DNA of 64,000 nt from Hirschia sp964352025 (GTDB lineage Bacteria; Pseudomonadota; Alphaproteobacteria; Caulobacterales; Hyphomonadaceae): positions 620,001 through 684,000 of the forward strand of contig CAYGPZ010000001.1 of assembly GCA_964352025.1 (NCBI GenBank), read 5' to 3'. Position numbers and translations under genes: made by a program. Position 1 is the first letter of the stretch, and each line of letters begins with the position of its first letter. The notes beneath the pieces are model-generated. The model was given only the letters and a program-made list of their open reading frames with translations. It was not told the DNA's origin and ran no database searches. This document shows, piece by piece, positions 51,311-59,757 of this stretch.

Positions 51311-52705
51311 ATGCTGAGTGATAAGGCAGTATTTGTAGGACCTAGATTGCGGCGGTTACGGCGTGATCTGGGGCTTACTCAGAATATGATGGCCGAAGAG
51401 CTTGGTCTATCACCATCTTATATTGCCCTTATCGAACGTAATCAGCGTCCTCTGACGGCCAAGGTTCTCCTCAAACTGGCAAGCATTTATGATGTCGACC
51501 TGGCCAAGTTTGCGGGTGATGGCGGCGTTGAACTTACTCAGAAAATTGAAGAAATTCTCAAAGACCCTCTTTATGGCGAACTCGATTTAAGTCCGTCTGA
51601 GCCAGAAGAATTAGCTATTGGTCATCCTGCTTTGGCTGAAGCTTTTGTACGGGTCCATAAAGCCTATAGAGAGAGCCAGCTAGCGCTAGCTGATCGTGCT
51701 GGTCAGGACATCGAATTTGATCCGATCGAAGAGACGCGCGCTTTCCTTGTTGCCGAGAAAAACTATTTTGCTGAGTTGGATGCAAAAGCTGAAGCCATTG
51801 GCTTAGCGCATGAAGGCCTTGAAGCGCTTCGTTCGTATCTCGATGAAAAATTCGGCTATAAAACACGGCGCCTACCACAAGATTTGATGGTTGGTTCAGT
51901 GCGCCGATTTGATCTTCACCGCAAAGAATTGGTTCTGGCTGAAGGGTTGGAAGTATCCGCGGAAGCATTTCAGATTGCGCTGCAGATTGCGTATGTTGGC
52001 TTTGGTAAGCAGCTGGAAGACGCGCTCAATCGCTGTGAAAATATGAGTGATAGTGCAAGACGTATATCGCGTCGGGCATTAGCCAATTACACCGCCGGCG
52101 CGATACTCATGCCTTATAAGCGTTTCTATAAGGCGGCTGAGAAAAGTCGATATGACATACAGTTTCTAGCGCGTTTGTTTCGGACGAGTTTTGAACAAGT
52201 CTCTCACCGTCTGACAACTTTGCAAAAGCCGGGCGCTGAAGGTGTGCCTTTCTTTTTTATTCGCGTGGATGCGGCAGGAAATGTGTCTAAACGACTAGAT
52301 GGAAGTAATTTTCCATTTGCGCGGCATGGTGGATCTTGTCCATTGTGGGCGTTGCATTCTTCTTTCAAGACGCCGCGTGAAGTCGTCACCCAATTGCTTG
52401 AATTACCCGATGGTGCGCAGTTCTTCTCTATTTCGCGTACTGTGAGTGCGGGTGGTGAAACCTATTCTGCAGATAGGGCCGAGCGGGCAATTGCACTTGG
52501 ATGTTCAATCGAACATGCCGAGCGCCTTGTGTATGCAGAGACTACAGATTTAAAGCAGGCAAAAGCGACGCCTATCGGGGTGTCGTGTCGCCTATGTCAT
52601 CGCGGGGATTGTCTGTCGCGATCAGAACCACCGATTGGTCGGAAGCTATTGGCAGATGATAACCGTCGAGCTGCGGCTCCATTCTTGTTTGATGATGAAG
52701 GCTGA
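51311..52705 (+). CDS. ScfR/RamB-like regulator of acetate or glyoxylate metabolism
   Basis: A 464-residue regulator. Residues about 8-65 form an XRE-type helix-turn-helix (LRRDLGLTQNMMAEELGLSPSYIALIERNQ). The middle resembles an IrrE/peptidase-like domain (ILMPYKRFYKAAEKSRYD), and the C-terminal part is a DUF2083-like region with paired cysteines and an ending VSCRLCHRGDCLSR. RamB in Corynebacterium and ScfR in proteobacteria share this plan and control acetate and short-chain fatty acid genes, including aceA and aceB. Its place right behind glcB fits such a role. Binding sites could be the palindromes before glcB. Confidence 0.85.
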   Translation: MLSDKAVFVGPRLRRLRRDLGLTQNMMAEELGLSPSYIALIERNQRPLTAKVLLKLASIYDVDLAKFAGDGGVELTQKIEEILKDPLYGELDLSPSEPEELAIGHPALAEAFVRVHKAYRESQLALADRAGQDIEFDPIEETRAFLVAEKNYFAELDAKAEAIGLAHEGLEALRSYLDEKFGYKTRRLPQDLMVGSVRRFDLHRKELVLAEGLEVSAEAFQIALQIAYVGFGKQLEDALNRCENMSDSARRISRRALANYTAGAILMPYKRFYKAAEKSRYDIQFLARLFRTSFEQVSHRLTTLQKPGAEGVPFFFIRVDAAGNVSKRLDGSNFPFARHGGSCPLWALHSSFKTPREVVTQLLELPDGAQFFSISRTVSAGGETYSADRAERAIALGCSIEHAERLVYAETTDLKQAKATPIGVSCRLCHRGDCLSRSEPPIGRKLLADDNRRAAAPFLFDDEG

Positions 52706-52773
52706 TTTTTCGAGGGATTTTATTCCTCCAGCATACAAATAAACGACTCAAGTTATACTCAGATATCATCCTT

Positions 52774-53232
52774 GTGGGAGAATGGTATTTGTTGCGGTCA
52801 TTGTCTTTATTATTGCCAGCTCTCATCCCGTCATGGCGTTTCTTTGACACGGTTGCACCATCTCCCCGTATAGAGTTTACGATTTTAGAAAACGGTATTG
52901 AAGCACAAAGCTGGGAAGAGTTCCGACCTCGTCCTGAGGCTGTGTCCATACTGACCATGCTGGGGCGCATGTTTTGGAATCCGCACTGGAACGAGCAGCT
53001 GTTCTTGGTGAGTTGTGCTGAGCGCCTTATGAATAATCCGACACAGCATAGCATTGATGAAATATCTGATCGTATTCGGCATGATTTAACGCAACATGGT
53101 CTTATGGGCGATGAGCACCACTTCCAATTCCGTCTTGTATTTGTTGCGCGAGAGGGGGCTGAGATAGAGCGTCAAATCACTTATTTATCTCCTTTGTTTG
53201 AAGCACCTAAAATGCAGCGGGCGGATAAATGA
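52774..53232 (+). CDS. Unknown protein coupled to an HTTM-like membrane protein
   Basis: About 147-152 residues. The ORF begins at a GTG (52774), but GGGAG lies inside its first codons, so a TTG at 52789 (8 bases after GGGAG) is a likelier start. A hydrophobic N-terminus (LLRSLSLLLPALIPSW) may be a signal anchor. The rest is soluble: SPRIEFTILENG, a helix with QLFLVSCAERLMNN and a final FQFRLVFVAREGAEIERQ. I do not recognise the family. It overlaps the next gene by 4 bases, so the two products surely act together. This resembles gamma-carboxylase-like pairs where a small periplasmic protein is made with an HTTM membrane protein. Confidence 0.7.
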   Translation: MGEWYLLRSLSLLLPALIPSWRFFDTVAPSPRIEFTILENGIEAQSWEEFRPRPEAVSILTMLGRMFWNPHWNEQLFLVSCAERLMNNPTQHSIDEISDRIRHDLTQHGLMGDEHHFQFRLVFVAREGAEIERQITYLSPLFEAPKMQRADK

Positions 53233-53924
53233 TAAGCTTTGAATTAGCAGTCCGTATCAGCGAGATTGTGCTGGTTCTTGCTTTCTTGCAGCAGGCGTTT
53301 GAGCATTTTTCGGTGTCTCATAAGCCAAATTGGGTGTTCATAACGCGGGGTGTTTTATGTGCTTTGGTTTTAGCTGGTGTGTTGGTCCAATGCGCTCTGC
53401 TAGGCTTGGCTATCACCGCTTTTTTCCTGCTTCTCCGATTTCAAGGGCCTTATAATGGAGGCAGCGACAGGATGGGAATTTTAATCCTGTTCAGCCTTGT
53501 TGGCGTTCATTTCCTGCCCGAACAAAACTGGAAAGAAATTGCGTTTGGGTATTTGGCGATACAGCTCGTGCTTTCTTATTTTATCTCGGGTTGGGTAAAA
53601 ATCGTGAATAGAGATTGGCGACAGGGGCAGGCGCTGCGCGATGTCTTTTTATTCTCTGCCTATCCCGTCGGCGAGAACATTAGAGCATGGGCGGACAGAC
53701 CAAGATTGCTTGTGTTGATGTCTTGGTCTGTGATGCTATTCGAGCTGCTATTCCCGCTCTCTCTGGTTTCGGAGATAACTTTGCTTATCGGTTTAGCAGT
53801 CGCCGCTATATTCCACTTTGCAAATGCGTGCCTGTTTGGGCTCAATCGATTTTTCTGGGTATGGCTTGCTGCATATCCATCGATCATATGGTTTCAGGCA
53901 CGCTTTATCAGTGGCTTAGTTTAG
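53229..53924 (+). CDS. HTTM-like multi-pass membrane protein
   Basis: A 231-residue protein with about six predicted helices. The segment YFISGWVKIVNRDWRQGQALRDVF, the later MLFELLFPLSL and HFANACLFGLNRFFWVWLAAYPS recall the HTTM family (related to vitamin-K gamma-carboxylase membrane domains). It is coupled by ATGA to the preceding gene. Its end overlaps the end of ald on the other strand by 9 bases. Function unknown; HTTM proteins may modify or move lipid-linked or protein substrates at the membrane. Confidence 0.7.
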   Translation: MISFELAVRISEIVLVLAFLQQAFEHFSVSHKPNWVFITRGVLCALVLAGVLVQCALLGLAITAFFLLLRFQGPYNGGSDRMGILILFSLVGVHFLPEQNWKEIAFGYLAIQLVLSYFISGWVKIVNRDWRQGQALRDVFLFSAYPVGENIRAWADRPRLLVLMSWSVMLFELLFPLSLVSEITLLIGLAVAAIFHFANACLFGLNRFFWVWLAAYPSIIWFQARFISGLV

Positions 53925-55028
53925 CCAAGTTGGTTTCGCGAACGGTAAGTTCAAGTCGTTTGCGACAGGTTCATAGGCTATATTGCCATCCGCCACATTC
54001 AGACCTTCTGCAAGATACTTGTCCTCCTGCAATGCCTTTTGTGTTCCTTTGCCAGCAATAGCGAGGATAAAAGGCAATGTCATATTGCTTAGGGCATATG
54101 TAGATGTGCGCGGCACAGCACCCGGCATGTTGGCGACACAGTAATGGAGAATGCCTTCAACTTCGAAAATAGGGTCAGTATGTGTGGTGGGGTGGGAGGT
54201 TTCAAAACATCCGCCTTGGTCGATTGCAATATCGATGAGAACTGAACCACGTTTCATCGTTTTGAGCATTTCTTTCGTCACAAGTTTCGGTGCAGATGCA
54301 CCTGGAATGAGGACTGCACCAATGACGACATCTGCGTCTGCAACAGCGTTTGCGACACTGGCTGGCGTTGAGTAAGCCGTTTTGACTGATCCAGCGAACT
54401 GAACATCAAGCTCATCAAGGCGAGGCATGTAGCGATCAAACACTGTTACATCAGCGCGAAGACCAATGGCCATTTCCGCTGCATGTGTACCCGAGACCCC
54501 GCCGCCTAGGATGACGACTTTCGCTGGTGCCACGCCAGGGACGCCTCCCATAAGAAGGCCGCGACCGCGGATAGTGCGTTGCAGCGCCCACGCTGCGACT
54601 TGTGTCGACATACGCCCTGCAACCTGACTCATGGGCATAAGAAGAGGGAGGCGACCATTTCTGTCCGTCACGGTCTCATACGCAATACATGTCGCGCCTG
54701 ACTTCATCAGTGCTTCAGCTTGTGGCTTGTCGGCGGCTAGGTGAAGGTATGTGAATAGTGTGTGATGCGGCTTTAACATCGCGCATTCTTCGGCTTGGGG
54801 CTCTTTTACTTTGATGATGAGTTCAGCTTGATCAAACACATCTTTAGCAGTTTTAAGAATTTTGGCCCCAGCAGTCTCATAGTCTGAATCTGTCGCTTCA
54901 ATTCCGCCTCCGGCATTGGTTTCGATTAAAACGTCATGTCCAGATAGAACAAGTTCAGCGACTGCCTCTGGTGTCAGGCCGACCCGATGTTCTTCCGTTT
55001 TGATTTCGCGTGGAACCCCAATAATCAT
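53916..55028 (-). CDS. ald: Alanine dehydrogenase
   Basis: The 370-residue enzyme deaminates L-alanine to pyruvate with NAD. MIIGVPREIKTEEHRVGLTPEAV is the family N-terminus with the substrate-binding Arg. VILGGGVSGTHAAEMAIGL is the dinucleotide motif, FTYLHLAADK holds the catalytic His, and IDIAIDQGGCFETSHPTTH is the second conserved block. I chose the ATG at 55028: GGAG lies 7 bases before it, and longer frames reach into AT-rich leader. A strong hairpin just upstream covers this ribosome binding site. Confidence 0.94.
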   Translation of the reverse strand: MIIGVPREIKTEEHRVGLTPEAVAELVLSGHDVLIETNAGGGIEATDSDYETAGAKILKTAKDVFDQAELIIKVKEPQAEECAMLKPHHTLFTYLHLAADKPQAEALMKSGATCIAYETVTDRNGRLPLLMPMSQVAGRMSTQVAAWALQRTIRGRGLLMGGVPGVAPAKVVILGGGVSGTHAAEMAIGLRADVTVFDRYMPRLDELDVQFAGSVKTAYSTPASVANAVADADVVIGAVLIPGASAPKLVTKEMLKTMKRGSVLIDIAIDQGGCFETSHPTTHTDPIFEVEGILHYCVANMPGAVPRTSTYALSNMTLPFILAIAGKGTQKALQEDKYLAEGLNVADGNIAYEPVANDLNLPFAKPTWLN

Positions 55029-55030
55029 GC

Positions 55031-55057
55031 ATACTCTCCATATATATTGGAGAGTAT
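55031..55057 (-). promoter_or_regulatory. SD-sequestering hairpin (or operator) at the ald start
   Basis: ATACTCTCCA (55031-55040) and TGGAGAGTAT (55048-55057) are exact reverse complements with a 7-base AT loop. In the ald mRNA the 3' arm contains GGAGAG, the ribosome binding site 7 bases before the ATG, so the folded form would block translation. As DNA it is also a good 27-bp operator. Confidence 0.65.
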
Positions 55058-55145
55058 TATACATTGATTTTGATTGATAATCTTCTGGAATATGCACCTA
55101 GAAGATAAAAGATCTTTATTCTAACAAAAGTCTTTTGAATTGAAG

Positions 55146-55874
55146 CTAGAATGACCTACTTATTGAGAAAACCACATTGTCATTGTCTTTTTTCTCAGGT
55201 GGATGAAGTGGATCGTATGCATAGCCATGATCTTTATCTTCTACGGCATAATATCGAAGGTCTAAGTCAAAGCTGTTGAGAGAATATGTTGCGCCGACAT
55301 GGTAGTCATATACCTCGTGATGGCCTTCAAAATATTTTCCAAGCCCGACATCCGCTGAGAAATGATCTGTAAAAGCATAGACTGCTTCGGAGTGGGCAAA
55401 CAAATACTCGCTTTCAGGGTCGTAATATACCATGCCATGGACATGCAGATTCTCACCCAGGTGTTTGTCTAAGCCTGCATAGATTTCGTAAAAGTCGCTG
55501 TCTTCATCATCTGCATTTGGGTAATTATAAGAAATAACACCGACATCAAATCCGATATGTGGTCCAAACTCTCCAGCATATCCGCCGTAAAAATCAACCT
55601 CTACATTGGTATCACTATCATCGTTGAAATCGACGGATGATGCCCAGACACCAGCGTAAAATCCTGAATCCGTTGCGAGATCAAAACCACCTTGAATAGC
55701 AAAGTCGTGATTGGATTGGGTTTCGCCGCGCCATTGGTAATCTGTGGTGAAAGTTACATTCCCCGTGAGAGTGACTCCAGAAGTGTCACTTTCAGGTTCT
55801 GAGCCTGCATGTGCAGTGGATGCAGCAGATGCGGCTACTACTGCTAGAGCACCAAAAGAGAATAGCTTTTTCAT
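55146..55874 (-). CDS. TorF family putative porin
   Basis: A 242-residue exported beta-barrel protein. The signal peptide ends near AHA-GS. VTLTGNVTFTTDYQWRGETQS and FDLATDSGFYAGVWASSVDF match TIGR02001/TorF (a porin-like family), and the C-terminus ends in aromatic Phe as outer-membrane barrels do. It is a paralogue of the next gene upstream, with alternating charged strands rich in Asp and Tyr. It is transcribed from its own promoter 280 bases after the paralogue's stop. Confidence 0.88.
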   Translation of the reverse strand: MKKLFSFGALAVVAASAASTAHAGSEPESDTSGVTLTGNVTFTTDYQWRGETQSNHDFAIQGGFDLATDSGFYAGVWASSVDFNDDSDTNVEVDFYGGYAGEFGPHIGFDVGVISYNYPNADDEDSDFYEIYAGLDKHLGENLHVHGMVYYDPESEYLFAHSEAVYAFTDHFSADVGLGKYFEGHHEVYDYHVGATYSLNSFDLDLRYYAVEDKDHGYAYDPLHPPEKKDNDNVVFSISRSF

Positions 55875-56075
55875 TGTGTAAATGTCCAATTTAATGTGGA
55901 ATTACCACGCGTAAAAGAATGAATATCGGCTCTTCAATTTGGTGCAGGCATAACCAGCTCTTACCAAACTGGTTTATAATTTGCCCGAAATTGTTAAGAA
56001 GTTTTTACTACGTTAAATTTAGCTTGCATTTACTGGTTGTGCTATTGTGCCAGATAGTGTTTGAGAAATACAAAA

Positions 56076-56107
56076 AAAGGGATGCCATCTTGCGATAGCA
56101 TCCCTTT
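56076..56107 (-). terminator. Terminator of the upstream TorF porin gene
   Basis: AAAGGGATGC (56076-56085) and GCATCCCTTT (56098-56107) form a perfect 10-bp stem. The minus strand continues with a T-run. Confidence 0.85.
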
Positions 56108-56155
56108 CTAATTGGTATGGAAAGTTAGATTACCTTCCTATTCAATCGTTAGATC

Positions 56156-56815
56156 TTAAAGAGATTTAGCGATTGAGAATACAATGTTGTCATCTGCACC
56201 AGCAGAGTCATTGTCGTACCAGCGAAGGTCAAAGTCGAAACCTTCAGCTGAGAAAGTTCCACCAATGTTGTAGTTCATGTACTCGTCAAAACCGTCAAGG
56301 TACTGACCAACACCAACGCTTGCTGAGAAGAAGTCAGAGAAACCAACACCTACGTCAGCGTTTGCGTACAATGTTTCGTTGTCTGGGTCATATGAAAGCA
56401 TACCAGAAACGTCTGCACCGCCGAATGATTTAGAAAGACCAGCGTAAATTTCGTAGAAATCTAGGTCGCCATCGTCTGAATCTGGGTATGCGTAGTAGAT
56501 TGCACCAACGTCATAGCCAACACCTTCACCAAACTCACCGCCGAAACCAGCGTAGAAGTCTACTTCAAGGTTTGTGTCTGTTGAGTCTAGGAAGTCAACT
56601 GAAGAAGCCCATGTACCTGCATAGAAACCAGAGTCAGTTGCGAGGTCAAAACCACCTTGAACAGCCAAGTCTTGGTTTGACTGAGAAACACCACGCCAGT
56701 GGTAGTCAGTTGTAATAGCAACGTTACCAGAAAGCTCTACTTCAGCGTTTGCTGTTGTAGTTGTTGTGGCGATTGCAGCAAGAGCGAATACGCTCGCAGA
56801 AAAAAGTGTGCGCAT
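56156..56815 (-). CDS. TorF family putative porin (paralogue)
   Basis: A 219-residue exported barrel with the same plan as its neighbour: a signal peptide, then VELSGNVAITTDYHWRGVSQS, FDLATDSGFYAGTWASSVDF and many short strands with Asp/Tyr/Gly. It ends in SIAKSL rather than an aromatic residue. The codon choice is narrow and regular, which suggests high expression. The two genes are a tandem duplication with diverged loops, so they may serve different substrates or conditions. Confidence 0.88.
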   Translation of the reverse strand: MRTLFSASVFALAAIATTTTTANAEVELSGNVAITTDYHWRGVSQSNQDLAVQGGFDLATDSGFYAGTWASSVDFLDSTDTNLEVDFYAGFGGEFGEGVGYDVGAIYYAYPDSDDGDLDFYEIYAGLSKSFGGADVSGMLSYDPDNETLYANADVGVGFSDFFSASVGVGQYLDGFDEYMNYNIGGTFSAEGFDFDLRWYDNDSAGADDNIVFSIAKSL

Positions 56816-57107
56816 GATCGAACTATCCCTTCAGATATGCGATCCCCGTTTTCACGGAGAAATTACAATAGTAACCCGCTGGAAATTTTGTATTGCCTAA
56901 CGGGCGGATCGGGTAACTACGCTATTGCGTCGTTAATTGAAACAACCAATTCCATTACAAATTGGCCATTGAGACTCTGTTAAGGAATGTAAAAATTGCA
57001 TGAAGTGCATATATTGCAGGCGCAATTTTGAGCAGAATGCCCGCATTTTAAACGTTGCGATCTAATATTTGAGGGTGGTGGTCTCCAAAATGCACAATTC
57101 GTTGGCG

Positions 57108-57743
57108 CTAATAAGGCCAATAAGATATAACTTTACTCAAGTCTGGCCTTGGTCTTTCAGGCGGATCTTGCATTGCTGTGCCCAGATAAATGAAGCCAGC
57201 AAACCGTTCATGATCTTCCAGATGCATGGTTTTCTTAAACGCTTGGGAAAACGCGTACCACTCCGTTATCCATGAGCCTGCCCAACCCGAGGCATTCGCT
57301 GTCGTCAGAATATTCATACATAGAGCGCCGGTTGATAGCTCTTGTTCCCACACCGGTGTTTTGTGATGAATATCCGGACTGGAAATAACTGCGATACAAA
57401 TAGGAGTTCTTAGAAAGCGATTGGTTTCAACTTTGATGTCTTCGCTGGTGCAGTTGGGGTTTTCTTGTTCGTAAATGCTTCCAAGCTTCTTTCCGAGTGA
57501 GATGCGCGCGTCGCCCGAAATAATAACCATGCGCCATGGCTCTAGCTTTCTGTGGTCTGGAACACGGGTCGCAATTGATAATATTGCCTCAATGTCTTCC
57601 TTTGAGGGGCCGGGCCCACTTAGACATTTAATAGGGCTGGAACGACGTTGAGAGAGCAGTTGAAGCGTTTCTGAGCTTGGATAGTTCGCTTTTAAGCATG
57701 TATTTAGCTCTGGACGTTGTGGGATTTGAACTGGCTGTTTCAT
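57108..57743 (-). CDS. Nitroreductase family protein (YdjA-like)
   Basis: The 211-residue FMN-binding protein fits the short nitroreductase branch. SQRRSSPIKCL gives the first FMN contact, ATRVPDHRKLEPWRMVIISGDAR the second, and TANASGWAGSWITEW with FIYLGTA the C-terminal contacts. It should reduce nitro or quinone compounds with NAD(P)H. The leader of about 20 residues is not part of the core. It diverges from the Nudix gene 130 bases away. Confidence 0.88.
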   Translation of the reverse strand: MKQPVQIPQRPELNTCLKANYPSSETLQLLSQRRSSPIKCLSGPGPSKEDIEAILSIATRVPDHRKLEPWRMVIISGDARISLGKKLGSIYEQENPNCTSEDIKVETNRFLRTPICIAVISSPDIHHKTPVWEQELSTGALCMNILTTANASGWAGSWITEWYAFSQAFKKTMHLEDHERFAGFIYLGTAMQDPPERPRPDLSKVISYWPY

Positions 57744-57872
57744 ATCGTTCTTGTCCTCATATAATATGGGTTATGTCGAGCAGCGTAGAGAAATCAACAG
57801 CTTGCTAGCCTGGGGTGTCATCGCTACATACTCAACTCAAATCGTTATTTAGCAGCCCTTATAAGGATAAAC

Positions 57873-58508
57873 ATGACATTGTCTAAGCATACTCAGAAGC
57901 CCAATGACATTGATTTTTCTAAAGGATGGAAGATTCAATCTTCTCAGACAAAGTATGACACACCTTGGATGCGAGTTGGGGAATACAAAGCGATAGCACC
58001 AACTGGCGCTCCTGCGACCTATGGTTTGGTCTCTTTTAAAAACTTGGCGATAGGTATGCTGCCCATTGATGAAGAGGGAATGACCTATCTTGTGGGGCAG
58101 CATAGGTTCGCGCTAGGCCAATATGCATGGGAAATTCCCGAAGGCGGTGGGGCGATGAATGAAGACCCGCTAAACACCGCCAAACGGGAATTGTCAGAAG
58201 AAGTGAATTTAAAAGCTGAATATTGGGCACCTATAATTTCAAACGTGCATTTGTCTAATTCGGTCACGGATGAGCGCGCATTTGGGTATATAGCATGGGG
58301 CTTATCAGAATGTGATGAGCATGAATTAGATGATGTCGAAGAGATAAAAGTCTGGAAAATGCCAATTGGTCAGGCTGTTCAAATGGCTGTGAACGGGGAA
58401 ATAACTGATGCTTTGTCTCTTGTGATTTTGCTAAAGGCAGACCATTTATGGAGACAAGGCAAATTACCTGATGGAGCTGCGCAAGCTTTTCAAGCTGGGC
58501 AGGTTTAG
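57873..58508 (+). CDS. Nudix hydrolase (ADP-ribose pyrophosphatase-like)
   Basis: A 211-residue Nudix protein. The Nudix box runs from G91 to L113: G-x5-E97, then R105 E106 L S E109 E110 V N112 L113. The catalytic Arg and Glu residues are in place; the usual Gly of the EExG turn is Asn112. QHRFALGQYAWEIPEGGG fits ADP-ribose pyrophosphatases. It is followed by cysE 24 bases on, so the two are probably co-transcribed. Confidence 0.9.
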   Translation: MTLSKHTQKPNDIDFSKGWKIQSSQTKYDTPWMRVGEYKAIAPTGAPATYGLVSFKNLAIGMLPIDEEGMTYLVGQHRFALGQYAWEIPEGGGAMNEDPLNTAKRELSEEVNLKAEYWAPIISNVHLSNSVTDERAFGYIAWGLSECDEHELDDVEEIKVWKMPIGQAVQMAVNGEITDALSLVILLKADHLWRQGKLPDGAAQAFQAGQV

Positions 58509-58532
58509 GGTTCGGGAATTAAGGAGAGCATA

Positions 58533-59363
58533 ATGTCAAAGTCTGATGTGGATACAGCTAATGCTGTAAAACCAGGGTCGGCGGCTCCAGTGTGGCAAAG
58601 ATTGCGGTTTGAAGCAGAAGAAGCTGCGCGCCGCGAGCCAGTATTAGCTGGCTTCTTTAATGCAGCTGTGTTGAGCCATGATAGCTTGGTGCAAGCTCTT
58701 TGTTATCAATTGTCACAAAAGGCTGGTGGGCCTGACATGAATGCGCTTCAGATTCGAGAAGTGTGCAAACAGGCTTTTGCAGAAGATGAGACAATCATCA
58801 AATGTGTCGAGCGGGACCTGCAGGCGGTAAGTGATCGTGATCCAGCTTGTAGAACTTTGCTTCAGCCTTTTTTGTTTTTCAAAGGCTTTTTAGGTCTGCA
58901 AACTTACCGCGTGGCGCATTGGTTGTGGCACCAAGAGCGCGATGTTCTTGCGTTCTTTATGCAGTCCCGCACAAGTGAGTTGTATGGTGTCGATATCCAT
59001 CCCGCTGCAAAAATGGGCTGTGGCATTATGATGGACCACGCAACGGGCGTTGTTATCGGCGAGACAGCTGTTGTCGGAGATGATTGTTCCTTTATGCACG
59101 GTGTGAACTTAGGTGGAACCGGAAAAGAATTTACAGACCGCCACCCTAAAGTGGGTAAAGGTGTTCTAATTGGAGCGGACGCTAAAATTCTCGGCAACAT
59201 CAAAATTGGTGACTATGCACGCATTGGTGCGTCGTCAGTTGTGCTTGAAGAAGTGAAGTGTGGATGTACAGTGGCTGGTGTGCCGGCAAAGGTAATCGCG
59301 TGTGTTGATTGCAAAGAACCAGCTAAGGCTATGGACCATTTGATTTCCACCAATAAAAAATGA
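58533..59363 (+). CDS. cysE: Serine O-acetyltransferase CysE
   Basis: CysE acetylates serine from acetyl-CoA, the first step of cysteine synthesis. The 276-residue protein has the long helical N-terminal half and a left-handed beta helix. IHPAAKMGCGIMMDHATGVVIGETAVVG, VNLGGTGKEFTDRHPKVGKG and IGADAKILGNIKIGDYARIGASSVV are its hexapeptide blocks with the catalytic His in MDHATG. A C-terminal tail of about 20 residues, with paired Cys (CVDC), is the part usually bound by cysteine synthase. AGGAGAG precedes the ATG. Confidence 0.95.
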   Translation: MSKSDVDTANAVKPGSAAPVWQRLRFEAEEAARREPVLAGFFNAAVLSHDSLVQALCYQLSQKAGGPDMNALQIREVCKQAFAEDETIIKCVERDLQAVSDRDPACRTLLQPFLFFKGFLGLQTYRVAHWLWHQERDVLAFFMQSRTSELYGVDIHPAAKMGCGIMMDHATGVVIGETAVVGDDCSFMHGVNLGGTGKEFTDRHPKVGKGVLIGADAKILGNIKIGDYARIGASSVVLEEVKCGCTVAGVPAKVIACVDCKEPAKAMDHLISTNKK

Positions 59364-59493
59364 GTGCTGGAATATTCAAATATTTCTCATAATTCATGAC
59401 ATGTTGAGCTAGGCATACCGATAAGGGCGCATTATGGTGCGCCCTTGTTTTTTCGTTGTTTCGTGCAACGCAATAGAATTGAGGGAGAAGGGC

Positions 59494-59697
59494 ATGAGTC
59501 CGGAAGAGTCAAAAAAAGTTGAAGTGTATCTTAAAAAAACGCTTAACCCGGACATTAATTTGAAAGCACGTCCTAAAACTCCAGATTCAGTTGAAGCTTA
59601 TCTTGGCGATGAGTTTATTGCCGTGATTTACAAAGATGAAGATGAAGGCGAAGTTGCATATCAGCTCAATATGACAATTCTACCGGAAGACATCTAA
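59494..59697 (+). CDS. DUF3126 family protein
   Basis: A 67-residue cytoplasmic protein. SPEESKKVEVYLKKTLN, RPKTPDSVEAYLGDEFIAVIYKDEDEGE and NMTILPEDI follow DUF3126, a small family found in alphaproteobacteria and of unknown role. I chose the ATG at 59494, since GGGAGA stands just before it; the frame is open for 20 more codons upstream but these look like leader. It follows cysE by 130 bases, an order I believe is common in relatives. Confidence 0.88.
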   Translation: MSPEESKKVEVYLKKTLNPDINLKARPKTPDSVEAYLGDEFIAVIYKDEDEGEVAYQLNMTILPEDI

Positions 59698-59717
59698 GCT
59701 TATAGATTATCTAGATT

Positions 59718-59750
59718 AAAAAAGGCGGCCTGTTGTGGGCCGCCTTTTTT
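59718..59750. terminator. Bidirectional terminator between DUF3126 gene and M16 peptidase
   Basis: AAAAAAGGCGGCC (59718-59730) and GGCCGCCTTTTTT (59738-59750) form a perfect 13-bp stem with a 7-base loop, between converging genes. Confidence 0.9.
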
Positions 59751-59757
59751 GTTTTGC

